Shown in pieces: positions 1-8,250 of a stretch of 64,000 bases of DNA. The stretch is from Ruminococcaceae bacterium UBA1425 (GTDB taxonomy: Bacteria > Bacillota > Clostridia > Oscillospirales > Acutalibacteraceae). The notes beneath the pieces were generated by a model, which saw only the letters and a program-made list of their open reading frames with translations, had not been told where the DNA came from and did not search any database. Location of the stretch: contig DCUB01000034.1 of assembly GCA_002329365.1 (NCBI GenBank), positions 20,658-84,657 of the forward strand, written 5' to 3'. The position numbers and the translations under genes were made by a program. Positions within the stretch are counted from its first letter, which is position 1, and each line of letters begins with the position of its first letter.

Positions 1-1149
1 AAATTAAGGGTGCTTCTCGTCGGCATCGGCGGCTACGGGGCCGGCTATGTAATGACGGCAATGGGCATGGAGGACGAGGTAGAGGTCGTCGGAGTCGTAG
101 ACCCGTTTGCCGAAAGCAGCACCGCGTATGACGCGGTTGAGGATTTGCCGATATTTGATACGATTGACGAGTTCTTCGCGGCAGGCAACACGGCAGACGC
201 GGCAGTTATATCAACACCGATACAGCTTCACTGCGGGCATCTCTGCTCGGCGCTCTCCCACGGGCTTCACGTCCTGTGCGAAAAGCCGCTTTGCGCTACA
301 GTTGAGGAAGCCGGAAAAATGATTGAGGAATCAAAAAAGCACCCCGATAAAAAGGTGCTCATAGGCTTTCAGTGGTCATTTTCGCCCGCTATTCTTGAAG
401 CAAAAAGGCAGATTCTATCGGGCATATGGGGCAAGCCTCTTTCAATGCGCGTTATAGTCCGCTGGCCGAGGTCCTTTGGCTACTACGCCCGCAACGGCTG
501 GGCAGGCAAAAAGACCGACAAAAACGGCAACTTTATCGGCGACAGCGTAATTTCAAACGCGACGGCGCACTATCTGCACAACCCGCTGTTTATGCTTGGC
601 CGCGAAACGGCTCTTTCAGCCGAGCCTTCAAAAATCGAGGCGGAATGCTTTAAAGCATACGACATAGAAACCTTCGACACAGCGTTTATAAGACTTTCTG
701 CGCCGAACGCCGGTGGCGGCGAAACAGAAATATTCATCACCGTTTCACACTGCACCGAAAGCAGTGCGGAGCCGACGCTCGAATATGTGTTTGAAAACGG
801 CAGAATCTGGTGTGCCGGCGACGACAGGCTGCGCGGCGAACGCAACGGCGAGAGTGTTGAGTTCGGCGTAATCGGCTCAAATCTTGAGGGCTATTTCAAC
901 AAGCTGATGTGTCTTTACGAATGCGCGCTGGATGGCAAGGAGCCGCCCTGTACTCCCGAAACTGCGCTGCCGGAGCTTAAAACGGCCAACTTCATTTTAA
1001 ACAACACGCCCGTTAAGAGCTTTGACAAAAACAGCATTGTGGAGTGTACCGTCAAGGACAGACGGCTCAAGGTCAACGGGCTTGACGCTGTTATGCTCGA
1101 ATGCTATGAAAAAATGAAGCTCCCGTCGGAGCTTGGCGCTAAGTTATAA
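1..1149 (+). CDS. Gfo/Idh/MocA-family oxidoreductase (5' end cut by window)
   Basis: NAD(P)-dependent sugar or cyclitol dehydrogenase-like protein. The reading frame is open from base 1 (K-L-R before the GTG at 10), so the true start lies just upstream and at least 382 residues are present. The N-terminus shows the Rossmann nucleotide loop GIGGYGAGY, and the central HVLCEKPLC carries the EKP motif whose lysine is catalytic in this family. The C-terminal half is the usual alpha/beta substrate domain. The actual substrate cannot be read from sequence. A second, divergent member of the same family lies at 42435-43490. The gene is followed by a repeat cluster and then by the convergent yqfD. Confidence 0.88.
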   Translation, partial: KLRVLLVGIGGYGAGYVMTAMGMEDEVEVVGVVDPFAESSTAYDAVEDLPIFDTIDEFFAAGNTADAAVISTPIQLHCGHLCSALSHGLHVLCEKPLCATVEEAGKMIEESKKHPDKKVLIGFQWSFSPAILEAKRQILSGIWGKPLSMRVIVRWPRSFGYYARNGWAGKKTDKNGNFIGDSVISNATAHYLHNPLFMLGRETALSAEPSKIEAECFKAYDIETFDTAFIRLSAPNAGGGETEIFITVSHCTESSAEPTLEYVFENGRIWCAGDDRLRGERNGESVEFGVIGSNLEGYFNKLMCLYECALDGKEPPCTPETALPELKTANFILNNTPVKSFDKNSIVECTVKDRRLKVNGLDAVMLECYEKMKLPSELGAKL

Positions 1150-1374
1150 TGTAATGAGGGGAAAAGATTCTTCGCTGCGCTCAGAATGACATACTGAATT
1201 AAGAATGGCATACTGAACTCAGAATGGCATGCTGAACTAAGAATGGCATACTGAACTCAGAATGACAACAACACTGTCATCCTGAGGCGCAGCGCGCCGA
1301 AGGATCTTCTTGCCTTTTAAGATTCTTCGCTGCGCTCAGAATGACAGGTCTTGTACACAGAATGACACTTTTCT
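1150..1374. repeat. Palindromic intergenic repeat cluster with a 19-bp tandem repeat
   Basis: The spacer between the oxidoreductase and yqfD contains two inverted-type elements (TTCTTCGCTGCGCTCAGAATGAC at about 1167-1190 and again near 1324-1346, quoted without their flanks; and the opposite-orientation GTCATCCTGAGGCGCAGC near 1277-1294). Between them, 1189-1264 holds four near-identical tandem copies of a 19-bp unit (core CATACTGAACT-AGAATG), apparently an amplification of the element's end. No ORF is supported here. The same element recurs near 6541-6607 and 9818-9905. Confidence 0.8.
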
Positions 1375-2568
1375 CTATTCCTCTATGCCGTTTGCTTCCC
1401 TGACGGAAAACGGGCGTTCCTGACCTATGTTCCGCAACGCCGTAAACTCTGCAATAGCCGTCATGCCGTTTGTCTCCTTAACGAGCTTCACCGTCTGCGA
1501 CATGATATCCGCGTAGCGGAACCTTTCGGAGGTCTGCGCCAGCAGGTTGCGGACGGCTATCAGCTGCTGTTCCTCGTCCGAATATGTTCTGACGGTATCC
1601 TCGTAAAAAAGGCTCCTGTGCATGATGTATCCCACGGGCAGGCGCTTGCCGCCGGCAATCAGCCAGCGCGTGCTTTCATACAGCTCCGCTCCCGCCTCGG
1701 CTTTTGCCGCGCGCGGGGGTATTTTTATGTTCAGGATAATAAGCGTAAGGCGGTATTCTGTTTTTGTCAGCCGTCGCACGCCTATTGATTTTTCGGCTTT
1801 TGCCGTAAGCTTTTCCTTTACCCTCGCCGCGACATAGCCCTTGGCGTGATGAAAAGCTACGGAGCCGTCCTTGTTTTCCGTTATTCCCCTTATTATCATA
1901 TCGCCCTTAGCGACGGCGGAGCCGATTTTTAAAACGGCCCTCCCCTCGTATGCCTCGAGGATTTCAATTACGCCGTCCTGTGATGCCACAATGTGATGCG
2001 GACGGACATAGTCCTCCTCTTCCTCGCCGTATACTCGTTCGCGCACCTCGACGGTCACGGTGCTGCCCTCGACATTGACCGCAAGCCACTGAAGGCGCGG
2101 CAGAAGCTCAAGCGCCGTCCTTTCAATCTCGGACGCCTTTACGGATTTTGCGCGGATGCCGGGCTTGACGCCGAGCCTTTCCAAGACTTCTGATATCTCG
2201 CTGTCGGGCACCGTGACGTTCCCCTCGACCTTAACGCTCCAGACCATGCCGGACATAACGGAGATAAACAGGGCAAAAACGCACAGCCCCGCCAGAAGTC
2301 CCGCGCGGCGGCGGTATCTGTGAAGAAAGAACGGAACACCGACGCGGCGGTACACGCGCACCTTCATTCCCGATTTTCTCGCGGGAACGCGCACATAGCG
2401 GTAGCCCTTTACGCTCGTTTTGCCTGTAAGCACCCCGTTCCTGCACTTTATATCCCAGACGGGAATGCCCGCCCGCGCGCACAGGTTTATAAAACGCTCG
2501 GGGAATCCGCCCTCCGCTTTAAAGACGACATAGCCGAGAAGAAAGTGAAAAAATCTTATGACAAACAC
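1375..2568 (-). CDS. yqfD: Sporulation protein YqfD
   Basis: Membrane protein of the YqfD family (about 400 residues), needed for efficient sporulation in Bacillus; the family is widespread in endospore formers. I chose the GTG at 2566-2568 (398 residues) because GGAGGA lies 6 nt upstream; a longer frame starting at 2619 lacks a ribosome site. Visible features are an N-terminal hydrophobic stretch (VFVIRFFHFLLGYVV), a central transmembrane segment after a very basic region (about residues 75-95 of this start), and an extracytoplasmic part beginning VKVEGNVTV. In Bacillus yqfC and yqfD are adjacent and sigma-E controlled. Here they keep the same order and strand but are separated by about 230 bp of repeats. 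Confidence 0.9.
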   Translation of the reverse strand: MFVIRFFHFLLGYVVFKAEGGFPERFINLCARAGIPVWDIKCRNGVLTGKTSVKGYRYVRVPARKSGMKVRVYRRVGVPFFLHRYRRRAGLLAGLCVFALFISVMSGMVWSVKVEGNVTVPDSEISEVLERLGVKPGIRAKSVKASEIERTALELLPRLQWLAVNVEGSTVTVEVRERVYGEEEEDYVRPHHIVASQDGVIEILEAYEGRAVLKIGSAVAKGDMIIRGITENKDGSVAFHHAKGYVAARVKEKLTAKAEKSIGVRRLTKTEYRLTLIILNIKIPPRAAKAEAGAELYESTRWLIAGGKRLPVGYIMHRSLFYEDTVRTYSDEEQQLIAVRNLLAQTSERFRYADIMSQTVKLVKETNGMTAIAEFTALRNIGQERPFSVREANGIEE

Positions 2569-2619
2569 GGCACATCCTCCAGTGTAAGCAAGATAAGTGA
2601 AACGCTTCCGTAGGGGCAA

Positions 2620-2800
2620 CCCTCTTTTGGCAATTCAGTAAAACTTCGGACGGAACGGATGAATCCGTTCCCTACGTCCCGAGCGCAAAAAAGCATTCAC
2701 AGGGAACGAATTTATGCGTTCCGCGCAAAATACGCACAGGCTTGTGTGGCTCCACTCCTAAATAATCGCGCAAAGGTCGCCCCTACGCAGGTAATTATCG
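2620..2800. repeat. Two GGAACG-type palindromes plus GTAGGGGC repeats
   Basis: The yqfC-yqfD spacer is built from short palindromes: CGGAACGGATGAATCCGTTC at 2651-2670, a related GGGAACG...CGTTCC at 2702-2720, and outward-facing GTAGGGGCAACC (about 2611-2622) and GGTCGCCCCTACG (about 2775-2787). The same families recur at 6419, 14491, 47927, 54905, 54966, 55839, 55932 and 59771. They would form stable hairpins in any yqfC-yqfD transcript. Confidence 0.7.
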
Positions 2801-3103
2801 TCAATTTGTAAAATCAATCGTCATAATGTTTCCGCAGACAAGCGCCTGATTAAGGCTCAGCGTTTTAATCATAAGGCAGCTTCCCGAAAAACGCACTACA
2901 AGCTTCCCCGTGTTCAGCTTTATGACGTTTTCGTCATATTCAAGCACGCCGCGGCAGCCGTCGACCACAGCCTCCCTGTTGCCGTTCAATTCTATGTGAA
3001 CGACTCCGGGCATGACGTTTTTAGGCAGCTCAAGCTCATCCGTAATCCGTTCCGTTACGCTGCCTATTTTTCCGGCGGCTTTTTTTGCCTTGCTCCAAGC
3101 CAT
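2801..3103 (-). CDS. yqfC: Sporulation protein YqfC
   Basis: A 100-residue YqfC/YabP-family protein. Family members are small forespore/mother-cell envelope-associated sporulation proteins. The ATG at 3101-3103 was chosen because a GAGGGGG ribosome site lies just upstream and the family normally starts near MAWSK; the longer upstream frame has no ribosome site. Typical features are the basic N-terminus, ELELPKNVMPGVVHIELNGN, and the beta-rich C-terminus. It is the upstream partner of yqfD and diverges from the ylbJ-like gene, so three sporulation-related genes sit together. The sigma factor controlling it could not be assigned from sequence. Confidence 0.9.
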   Translation of the reverse strand: MAWSKAKKAAGKIGSVTERITDELELPKNVMPGVVHIELNGNREAVVDGCRGVLEYDENVIKLNTGKLVVRFSGSCLMIKTLSLNQALVCGNIMTIDFTN

Positions 3104-3229
3104 TACAAAACCTGCCCCCTCTTTGAAAACACGCATATAAAATATTATGCAAAAAGCACCCGCATAAGTACATTTTACGCGGCTGCAGGGCATAAGATTG
3201 TTTACAGGGGTTTTTTTCGGGGTGATGAA

Positions 3230-4336
3230 ATGAAGCTGTGTTTAGCGCGGCCATATGAGAGCCGCTCGGATTTGCGGCTGCTGCCGGCAGCTGTCGGGAC
3301 GTTTCTCTTCGCGTCGATGCTTGTGCGCTTTCCCTCGCAGACCGCCGAGGGAGTCCGCTACGGGCTTGCGCTTTGCGGCGAAACGGTGCTGCCGTCCGTT
3401 TTTCCGTTTACAGTGCTTTGCTCGTTCATGATAAGCTCGGGTATGAGTGACTGGCTCGGAAATATATCGTCGTCCGTTACGCGTTTTCTGTTCCGTCTTC
3501 CGGGCGCGGCGGCGGCGGCGATAATAACCGGTTTTCTCGGCGGCTATCCCGTAGGCGCGAGGATGACGTCGCTACTGCTCAGGCAGGGAGCCATAAGCAG
3601 GTCAGACGCGTACCGTCTGTCGCTTTTCTGCATAAACGCCGGTCCCGCGTTTGTAATAGGCACCGTCGGGGCGGCAATGACGGGCAGCAGGCAGGCGGGA
3701 GTCGTTCTGTTTGTTTCGCTTTGCGCCGCTTCCCTTATTACGGGCATTTTTACAAGGTTTGTCGCGGCGCCCGACGACTCCTCGCCCACATCGGCGGTAA
3801 GCAACGTGAGGCTTCCCCTTAACAGATGCCTTACAGACGCCGTTTCGGACGCGGCGCCCGCAATGATATCGCTTTGCTCGTGGGTTATGCTTTTTTCCTG
3901 CATCTGCTCCGTTGTGCCGCTTCTGCCGGACGGCCTGTCGGGGGCGTCGCTTCCCATTAAATGCGTGCTTGAGGTAACGACAGGCTGCGCCGAAGCCGTC
4001 GGCAGGGGTGTTCCGCTGCCCGTCATAGCCGCCGTTCTCGGCTGGGCGGGAGTTTCAGTTCAGTGTCAGGTGCTTCGATATGTTCTTGAGGCGGGGGTTT
4101 CCGTTCCCGTGCTCGCGGCTTCGCGTGCTCTTAACGGAGGCGCGGCTGCCTTTATATGCAGCGTTATCTTAAGATATTTCCCCTGCAAAGCCGAGGTTTT
4201 TTTAAGCAACATCAGACCGTATCCGGCGGGGCTCTCGCTGTCACTGCCCGCGGCTCTCGGGCTTCTTCTTACCGGCATTCTGCTGATACTCGATACCGCG
4301 GCGGTGTTCGGCAGGAATAAACATTCTGTCGATTGA
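3230..4336 (+). CDS. ylbJ: YlbJ-like sporulation integral membrane protein
   Basis: A 368-residue polytopic membrane protein. The ATG at 3230-3232 follows GGGGTG with 5-nt spacing; an in-frame extension back to 2996 is antisense to yqfC and rejected. Features include the conserved FGxxVLPSVFPF-like stretch (GETVLPSVFPFTVLCS), GFLGGYPVGA, and FCINAGPAFVIG, hallmarks of the nucleoside-recognition/Gate fold found in YlbJ and SpoVAC-like sporulation proteins. In Bacillus, ylbJ is sigma-E dependent and needed for spore formation. At 408 residues, Bacillus YlbJ is slightly longer. The stop codon TGA overlaps the -35 box of the next gene's promoter. Confidence 0.85.
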   Translation: MKLCLARPYESRSDLRLLPAAVGTFLFASMLVRFPSQTAEGVRYGLALCGETVLPSVFPFTVLCSFMISSGMSDWLGNISSSVTRFLFRLPGAAAAAIITGFLGGYPVGARMTSLLLRQGAISRSDAYRLSLFCINAGPAFVIGTVGAAMTGSRQAGVVLFVSLCAASLITGIFTRFVAAPDDSSPTSAVSNVRLPLNRCLTDAVSDAAPAMISLCSWVMLFSCICSVVPLLPDGLSGASLPIKCVLEVTTGCAEAVGRGVPLPVIAAVLGWAGVSVQCQVLRYVLEAGVSVPVLAASRALNGGAAAFICSVILRYFPCKAEVFLSNIRPYPAGLSLSLPAALGLLLTGILLILDTAAVFGRNKHSVD

Positions 4337-4361
4337 CACACGGCTATAATGTGGTTATAAT
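4333..4361 (+). promoter_or_regulatory. Sigma-A promoter of phosphoglucomutase gene
   Basis: A perfect -35 TTGACA (4333-4338) and perfect -10 TATAAT (4356-4361) are separated by 17 bp. The -35 box contains the TGA stop codon of the upstream ylbJ-like gene, so the two transcription units abut without any spacer. Confidence 0.88.
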
Positions 4362-4407
4362 ATTTGTTGAGAATACATCATGTAAAAAATATATCGGAGG
4401 TTTACAA

Positions 4408-6129
4408 ATGAACGATGTAAACAGGTTATATAAGCTCTGGCTTCTGAAAACACGCGATAACGAGGAAATAAACTCCGAGCTCCGCTCCATAGAGGGGCAG
4501 CCGGACGAAATACTCGACCGTTTTTATTGCGGCCTCGAGTTCGGCACGGCGGGGCTCAGGGGTATACTCGGCAGCGGCACAAACCGAATGAACGTCTACA
4601 CCGTGAATCAGGCGACGCAGGGGCTTGCCGACTACCTCAATTCCGAGTTTAATTCGCCGTCCGTGGCTATTGCCTACGACTCGCGCATAAATTCCGACGT
4701 TTTCGCAAGGAGCGCGGCTTCGGTGCTCGTCGCGAACGGCATAAAGGTATATATCTACCCCGAGCTTGTCCCGACGCCGATGCTCTCCTTTGCCGTGCGC
4801 AGGCTTTCGTGCAGCTCGGGCATAATAATCACCGCCAGCCATAACCCGTCAAAGTACAACGGCTACAAGTGCTATGACTCCGAGGGCTATCAGATGACCG
4901 ACGCGGCGGCCGAAAAAACCTATGAATATATTCAGAAGGTGGATATTTTCGACGGTGTAAAAACGGTACCCTTCGACGAGGCTTTGGCAGACGGCAGAAT
5001 CGAGTATATAAAAAGCGGAATAAACGAGGAGTTTTACGAAAGGGTTCTGTCGTGCCAGATAAATCCCGGCATATGCTCGGCCTCCAAGCTTCGGCTTGTC
5101 TACACGCCGTTAAACGGAACGGGAAACAAGCCTGTCCGCGAGGTCTTGAGCAGGATAGGTCAGGCAGATGTTACGGTAGTGCCGGAGCAGGAGCTGCCGG
5201 ACGGAAACTTCCCGACGTGTCCGTTCCCGAATCCCGAAATCCGTCAGGCGTTTGATCTCTCGCTGAAAATCGCCGAAAAGACGGGCGCCGACCTGCTGCT
5301 TGCAACCGACCCCGACTGCGACCGCGTCGGCATAGCGGTGCTCGACGGCGGCGAATACAAGCTGATGACGGGCAACGAGGTGGGCGCTCTGCTGACGGAA
5401 TATATCATGAGCTGCCGTCACGACGCCGGAACGCTTCCCGAAAGACCTGTTGTCGTCAAGTCGTTTGTTACGAGCGAGCTCATAGCAAAAATCGCGAAGA
5501 AATACGGCGGAGAAACAAAGAACCTGCTGACGGGCTTTAAATATATCGGCGAGCTTATTACAAACCTTGAAAAGAAAGGCGAGGCAGACCGCTTCATAGC
5601 CGGAATGGAGGAAAGCTACGGCTACCTCTCCGGCATCCACGCGAGGGACAAGGACGCCGTTGTGGCGTCAATGCTCATAACAGAGATGGCGGCATACTAT
5701 AAATCAAAGGGCAAAACGCTTGTCGACGTTATGAACGGGCTTTACGCCGAGCACGGAATGTATCTGAACACCGTCCTGAACTTCGGCTTTGAGGGCGCGA
5801 GCGGAATGGAAAAAATGAAGGAACTGATGGACAACCTCCGTGCCGACTCGCCGTCTGAAATCGGAGGGCTTAAGGTGCTTTCCATATCTGATTACAAGGC
5901 AGGCGAAAAGACTGATACGGAAAGCAAGGCTAAAACCGCCATTGATCTTCCAAAGTCAAACGTTCTGCAATACGGTCTGCCGGGAGACAGCGGCGTAATA
6001 GTCCGCCCGTCGGGTACGGAGCCGAAGATAAAGATTTATATAACGGCGGTAGCCGCAGACAAAGCAGGCGCCGAGGCTCTTACGGCGACTATCGGCAGCG
6101 ACATAAAAAGAATTATGAACATCGGCTGA
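4408..6129 (+). CDS. pgcA: Phosphoglucomutase / phospho-sugar mutase
   Basis: A 573-residue alpha-D-phosphohexomutase that interconverts glucose-1-phosphate and glucose-6-phosphate (or a close phosphosugar), cytoplasmic. The ATG at 4408 follows GGAGG with 7-8-nt spacing; an in-frame TTG at 4333 is the promoter -35. Domain signatures are in order: FGTAGLRG near residue 45; the phosphoserine loop TASHNPSKYNGYK with catalytic Ser near 143; the metal loop DPDCDR near 301-306; the sugar loop EESYGY near 400; and the phosphate-binding RPSGTEPKIK near 531. Length matches the Firmicute PgcA group (about 570-580). It is transcribed from its own promoter and followed after 20 bp by a small membrane protein gene. 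Confidence 0.93.
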   Translation: MNDVNRLYKLWLLKTRDNEEINSELRSIEGQPDEILDRFYCGLEFGTAGLRGILGSGTNRMNVYTVNQATQGLADYLNSEFNSPSVAIAYDSRINSDVFARSAASVLVANGIKVYIYPELVPTPMLSFAVRRLSCSSGIIITASHNPSKYNGYKCYDSEGYQMTDAAAEKTYEYIQKVDIFDGVKTVPFDEALADGRIEYIKSGINEEFYERVLSCQINPGICSASKLRLVYTPLNGTGNKPVREVLSRIGQADVTVVPEQELPDGNFPTCPFPNPEIRQAFDLSLKIAEKTGADLLLATDPDCDRVGIAVLDGGEYKLMTGNEVGALLTEYIMSCRHDAGTLPERPVVVKSFVTSELIAKIAKKYGGETKNLLTGFKYIGELITNLEKKGEADRFIAGMEESYGYLSGIHARDKDAVVASMLITEMAAYYKSKGKTLVDVMNGLYAEHGMYLNTVLNFGFEGASGMEKMKELMDNLRADSPSEIGGLKVLSISDYKAGEKTDTESKAKTAIDLPKSNVLQYGLPGDSGVIVRPSGTEPKIKIYITAVAADKAGAEALTATIGSDIKRIMNIG

Positions 6130-6149
6130 ACTGAAGGGACAACAAAAAC

Positions 6150-6389
6150 ATGAAGTACACTGATAAAAGAACGTGGACTGTAAGGATAGTTGCAATCGTA
6201 ATGGCGGTTTTACTGCTGCTTGGTATTTTTTCGCTTCTGTTCAACTCCGCTTTCGCGGCGGGAGATATAGCGGAGATTGCGGCTACAGGGAGCCAGGACA
6301 CGCCAAAATGGCCAATATTCGCGGCGGTCGGCGCGCTTGTCGTCATCGTTGTGTGCGCGGTAATACCCAAGCTGAATAAAAAGGATTAG
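6150..6389 (+). CDS. Small two-segment membrane protein, function unknown
   Basis: A 79-residue protein not recognised as a known family. A GAAGGG ribosome site precedes the ATG. It has a basic N-terminus (MKYTDKRTW), one hydrophobic segment at about 10-37 (VRIVAIVMAVLLLLGIFSLL) ending in an AFAAG sequence that could be a signal-peptidase site, a short polar middle, and a second hydrophobic segment at about 53-72 followed by basic KLNKKD. It could be a two-pass membrane protein, or a secreted precursor retained by its C-terminal segment. It lies 20 bp after the phosphoglucomutase and is probably co-transcribed with it. Confidence 0.65.
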   Translation: MKYTDKRTWTVRIVAIVMAVLLLLGIFSLLFNSAFAAGDIAEIAATGSQDTPKWPIFAAVGALVVIVVCAVIPKLNKKD

Positions 6390-6676
6390 GCGCGTTAAAC
6401 GGGATTATATCAGGCTTTCGGAACGGTCAAGACCGTTCCCTGCGATGTGTTGATTCTTTCTTGTAACAACATGTAAGTGGGTTCTTGGCTTTTCGACGTT
6501 TTGATACAACCTCGTTTTTATTTGACTCTGACCTTTAAGCTACTTCGTCGCGTTGCTCCTCAGGATGACAGGATGTTGTCATTCTGAGCGCAGCGAAGAA
6601 TCTTTAAGAAGTATTATTTTATTGTGCAAGCTTATTGCGACATAGTGTTTACAGCTTATAAAAAGAGGGTATTGTT
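6390..6676. repeat. Intergenic palindromes
   Basis: No gene is supported. The spacer contains CGGAACGGTCAAGACCGTTCC (6419-6439), a perfect inverted repeat that could terminate or stabilise the upstream transcript, and at 6541-6607 a pair of facing GTCAT(C/T)CTGAG-type elements identical in core to those at 1167-1346. A convincing promoter for the pectate-lyase-like gene was not identified. Confidence 0.65.
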
Positions 6677-8176
6677 TTGAAAAAAATCTCATTCACCTTT
6701 ACATCTCTGTTGCTTGTTATTACAATGCTGTTTTCCTTTGCCTGCAACGCTGTCGCCGGTTACACCGTAAAAGCCTTTCCCGAGGCGGACGGCGCAGGCA
6801 AATATACCGTTGGCGGCAGGGGCGGCAGGGTAATTGAGGTGACGACACTCGAGGACGGCAAAAACATAGAAGGCTCTTTAAGGACGGCGGTCGAAGCCGA
6901 AGGTCCGCGCATAGTTGTTTTTAAGGTTGCCGGCACTATCGCGCTAAAAGACACTTTAACCATAAAAAACCCATATATCACCATAGCCGGGCAGACGGCG
7001 CCGGGAGAGGGCATCACCATAAAAGACCGCAGCGTTAATGTAAAGGCTGACGAGGTGATTATAAGGAATATCCGCGTAAGGCTCGGCGACGCTGTCGAAA
7101 AGGACGCGCTGAGCGTTTCCGAAGCCGAGAACGTAATTATAGACCATTGCTCCGTAAGCTGGGGCATTGACGAAACCCTTTCTGTAACGGGCTGCAACAA
7201 CGTCACCGTTCAGTGGTGTTTCATAACCGAGGGGCTTCACAAATCAATACACCATTCCGGCAAGCACAGCAAGGGCTCGCTTGTCAACGGCAGCATGGGC
7301 CAGCTTGTAACTTTTAACCACAATCTTTATGCCCACAACGACGCGCGAAACCCGCGTCCGCAGGGAAAGCTCCCGCCCGACGAGGACGATGTGGGCTTTT
7401 TCTTTGACTTTACAAACAACGTTGTTTACGACTGGGGACGCAAATACGCGGCGAAGAACCTTGACGTAAACGAAATATGCACTATGAACTTTATAAACAA
7501 TTATTTTATACCCGGCCCGAGCTCTCAGGCATCAAACTTCATGCTCGATAAAAACATCAACTCAAAAATGTACTTCTCGGGCAACTGTATGAACGGCCGC
7601 CTGCCCTCCGACCAGTATTCGCTTATAATCTACGAGGATTTTAAAAAGCCCGATAACGGCTGGAAGCTCTCAACACCGTTTGAAAGCCATACCGAAAATA
7701 TTCAGAGCGCCGAAAAGGCATATGCGATGGTCATGAAAAACGGCGGCGCCGCCCTTGACAGAGACACATACGACGAGAGAATCGTAAACGAGGTCATAAC
7801 GGGCAGGGGCAGGATTATCGACAGTCAGCGGGACGTCGGCGGCTGGCCCGTTCTCGCCGCGGGCGAGGCATATTTAGACACCGACAAGGACGGAATGCCG
7901 GACAGCTGGGAAACAGTGCGCGGGCTTGACCCTTATGACCCGTCCGACGGCTGCCTTGACAGGGATTCGGACGGCTACACAAACGTCGAGGAGTTTTTAA
8001 ACGGACTTATGTCAGAGCTTTATACACAGGACGTGCCGTTCCCCGAATTCGACAGCAGCCGCCAGAAGCTTTACAATATGCTGTACGACATCCTGCGGTT
8101 TTTCATCGACGTTAAGGTAGCAATAAAAACGGCGTTCACTTTTATAGCGAACGCCTTTGCGCGCGTTAAGCCTTAG
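6677..8176 (+). CDS. Secreted pectate-lyase-like (PL1-type) beta-helix protein
   Basis: A 499-residue secreted polysaccharide-lyase-like protein. The TTG start follows AGAGGG with about 7-nt spacing. An N-terminal signal peptide (residues 1-27, KK then a hydrophobic core, ending CNAVAG) precedes a right-handed beta-helix region (about 30-390) with VFKVAGTI, ITIAGQTAPGEGITI, IDHCSVSWGIDE and HNLYAHNDARNPRPQG, typical of PL1-like pectate lyases. Residues about 398-445 hold two calcium-loop-like segments (DTDKDGMPDSWE and DRDSDGYTNVEE). No sortase signal is present. The likely substrate is a pectic polymer, but catalytic arginine assignment is uncertain. It stands alone and ends at a bidirectional terminator. 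Confidence 0.82.
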   Translation: MKKISFTFTSLLLVITMLFSFACNAVAGYTVKAFPEADGAGKYTVGGRGGRVIEVTTLEDGKNIEGSLRTAVEAEGPRIVVFKVAGTIALKDTLTIKNPYITIAGQTAPGEGITIKDRSVNVKADEVIIRNIRVRLGDAVEKDALSVSEAENVIIDHCSVSWGIDETLSVTGCNNVTVQWCFITEGLHKSIHHSGKHSKGSLVNGSMGQLVTFNHNLYAHNDARNPRPQGKLPPDEDDVGFFFDFTNNVVYDWGRKYAAKNLDVNEICTMNFINNYFIPGPSSQASNFMLDKNINSKMYFSGNCMNGRLPSDQYSLIIYEDFKKPDNGWKLSTPFESHTENIQSAEKAYAMVMKNGGAALDRDTYDERIVNEVITGRGRIIDSQRDVGGWPVLAAGEAYLDTDKDGMPDSWETVRGLDPYDPSDGCLDRDSDGYTNVEEFLNGLMSELYTQDVPFPEFDSSRQKLYNMLYDILRFFIDVKVAIKTAFTFIANAFARVKP

Positions 8177-8201
8177 GAACAGTCAATACAGGGCATAAAA
8201 A

Positions 8202-8250
8202 CACCGCACAGCCTGCCGCAGATTCTTCCCGCCGGCTGCGCGGTGCTTTT
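8202..8250. terminator. Bidirectional intrinsic terminator
   Basis: An inverted repeat CACCGCACAGCC...GGCTGCGCGGTG lies between two converging genes, flanked by AAAA on the left and TTTT on the right, so it can act for both strands. Confidence 0.82.

Noticed and set aside
2996..3229. 78-codon N-terminal extension of the ylbJ-like gene
   Set aside because: Antisense to yqfC, without ribosome site; a good ribosome site precedes the ATG at 3230.
5110..5640. 176-residue frame antisense to phosphoglucomutase
   Set aside because: Shadow of a well-supported gene; no family pattern.
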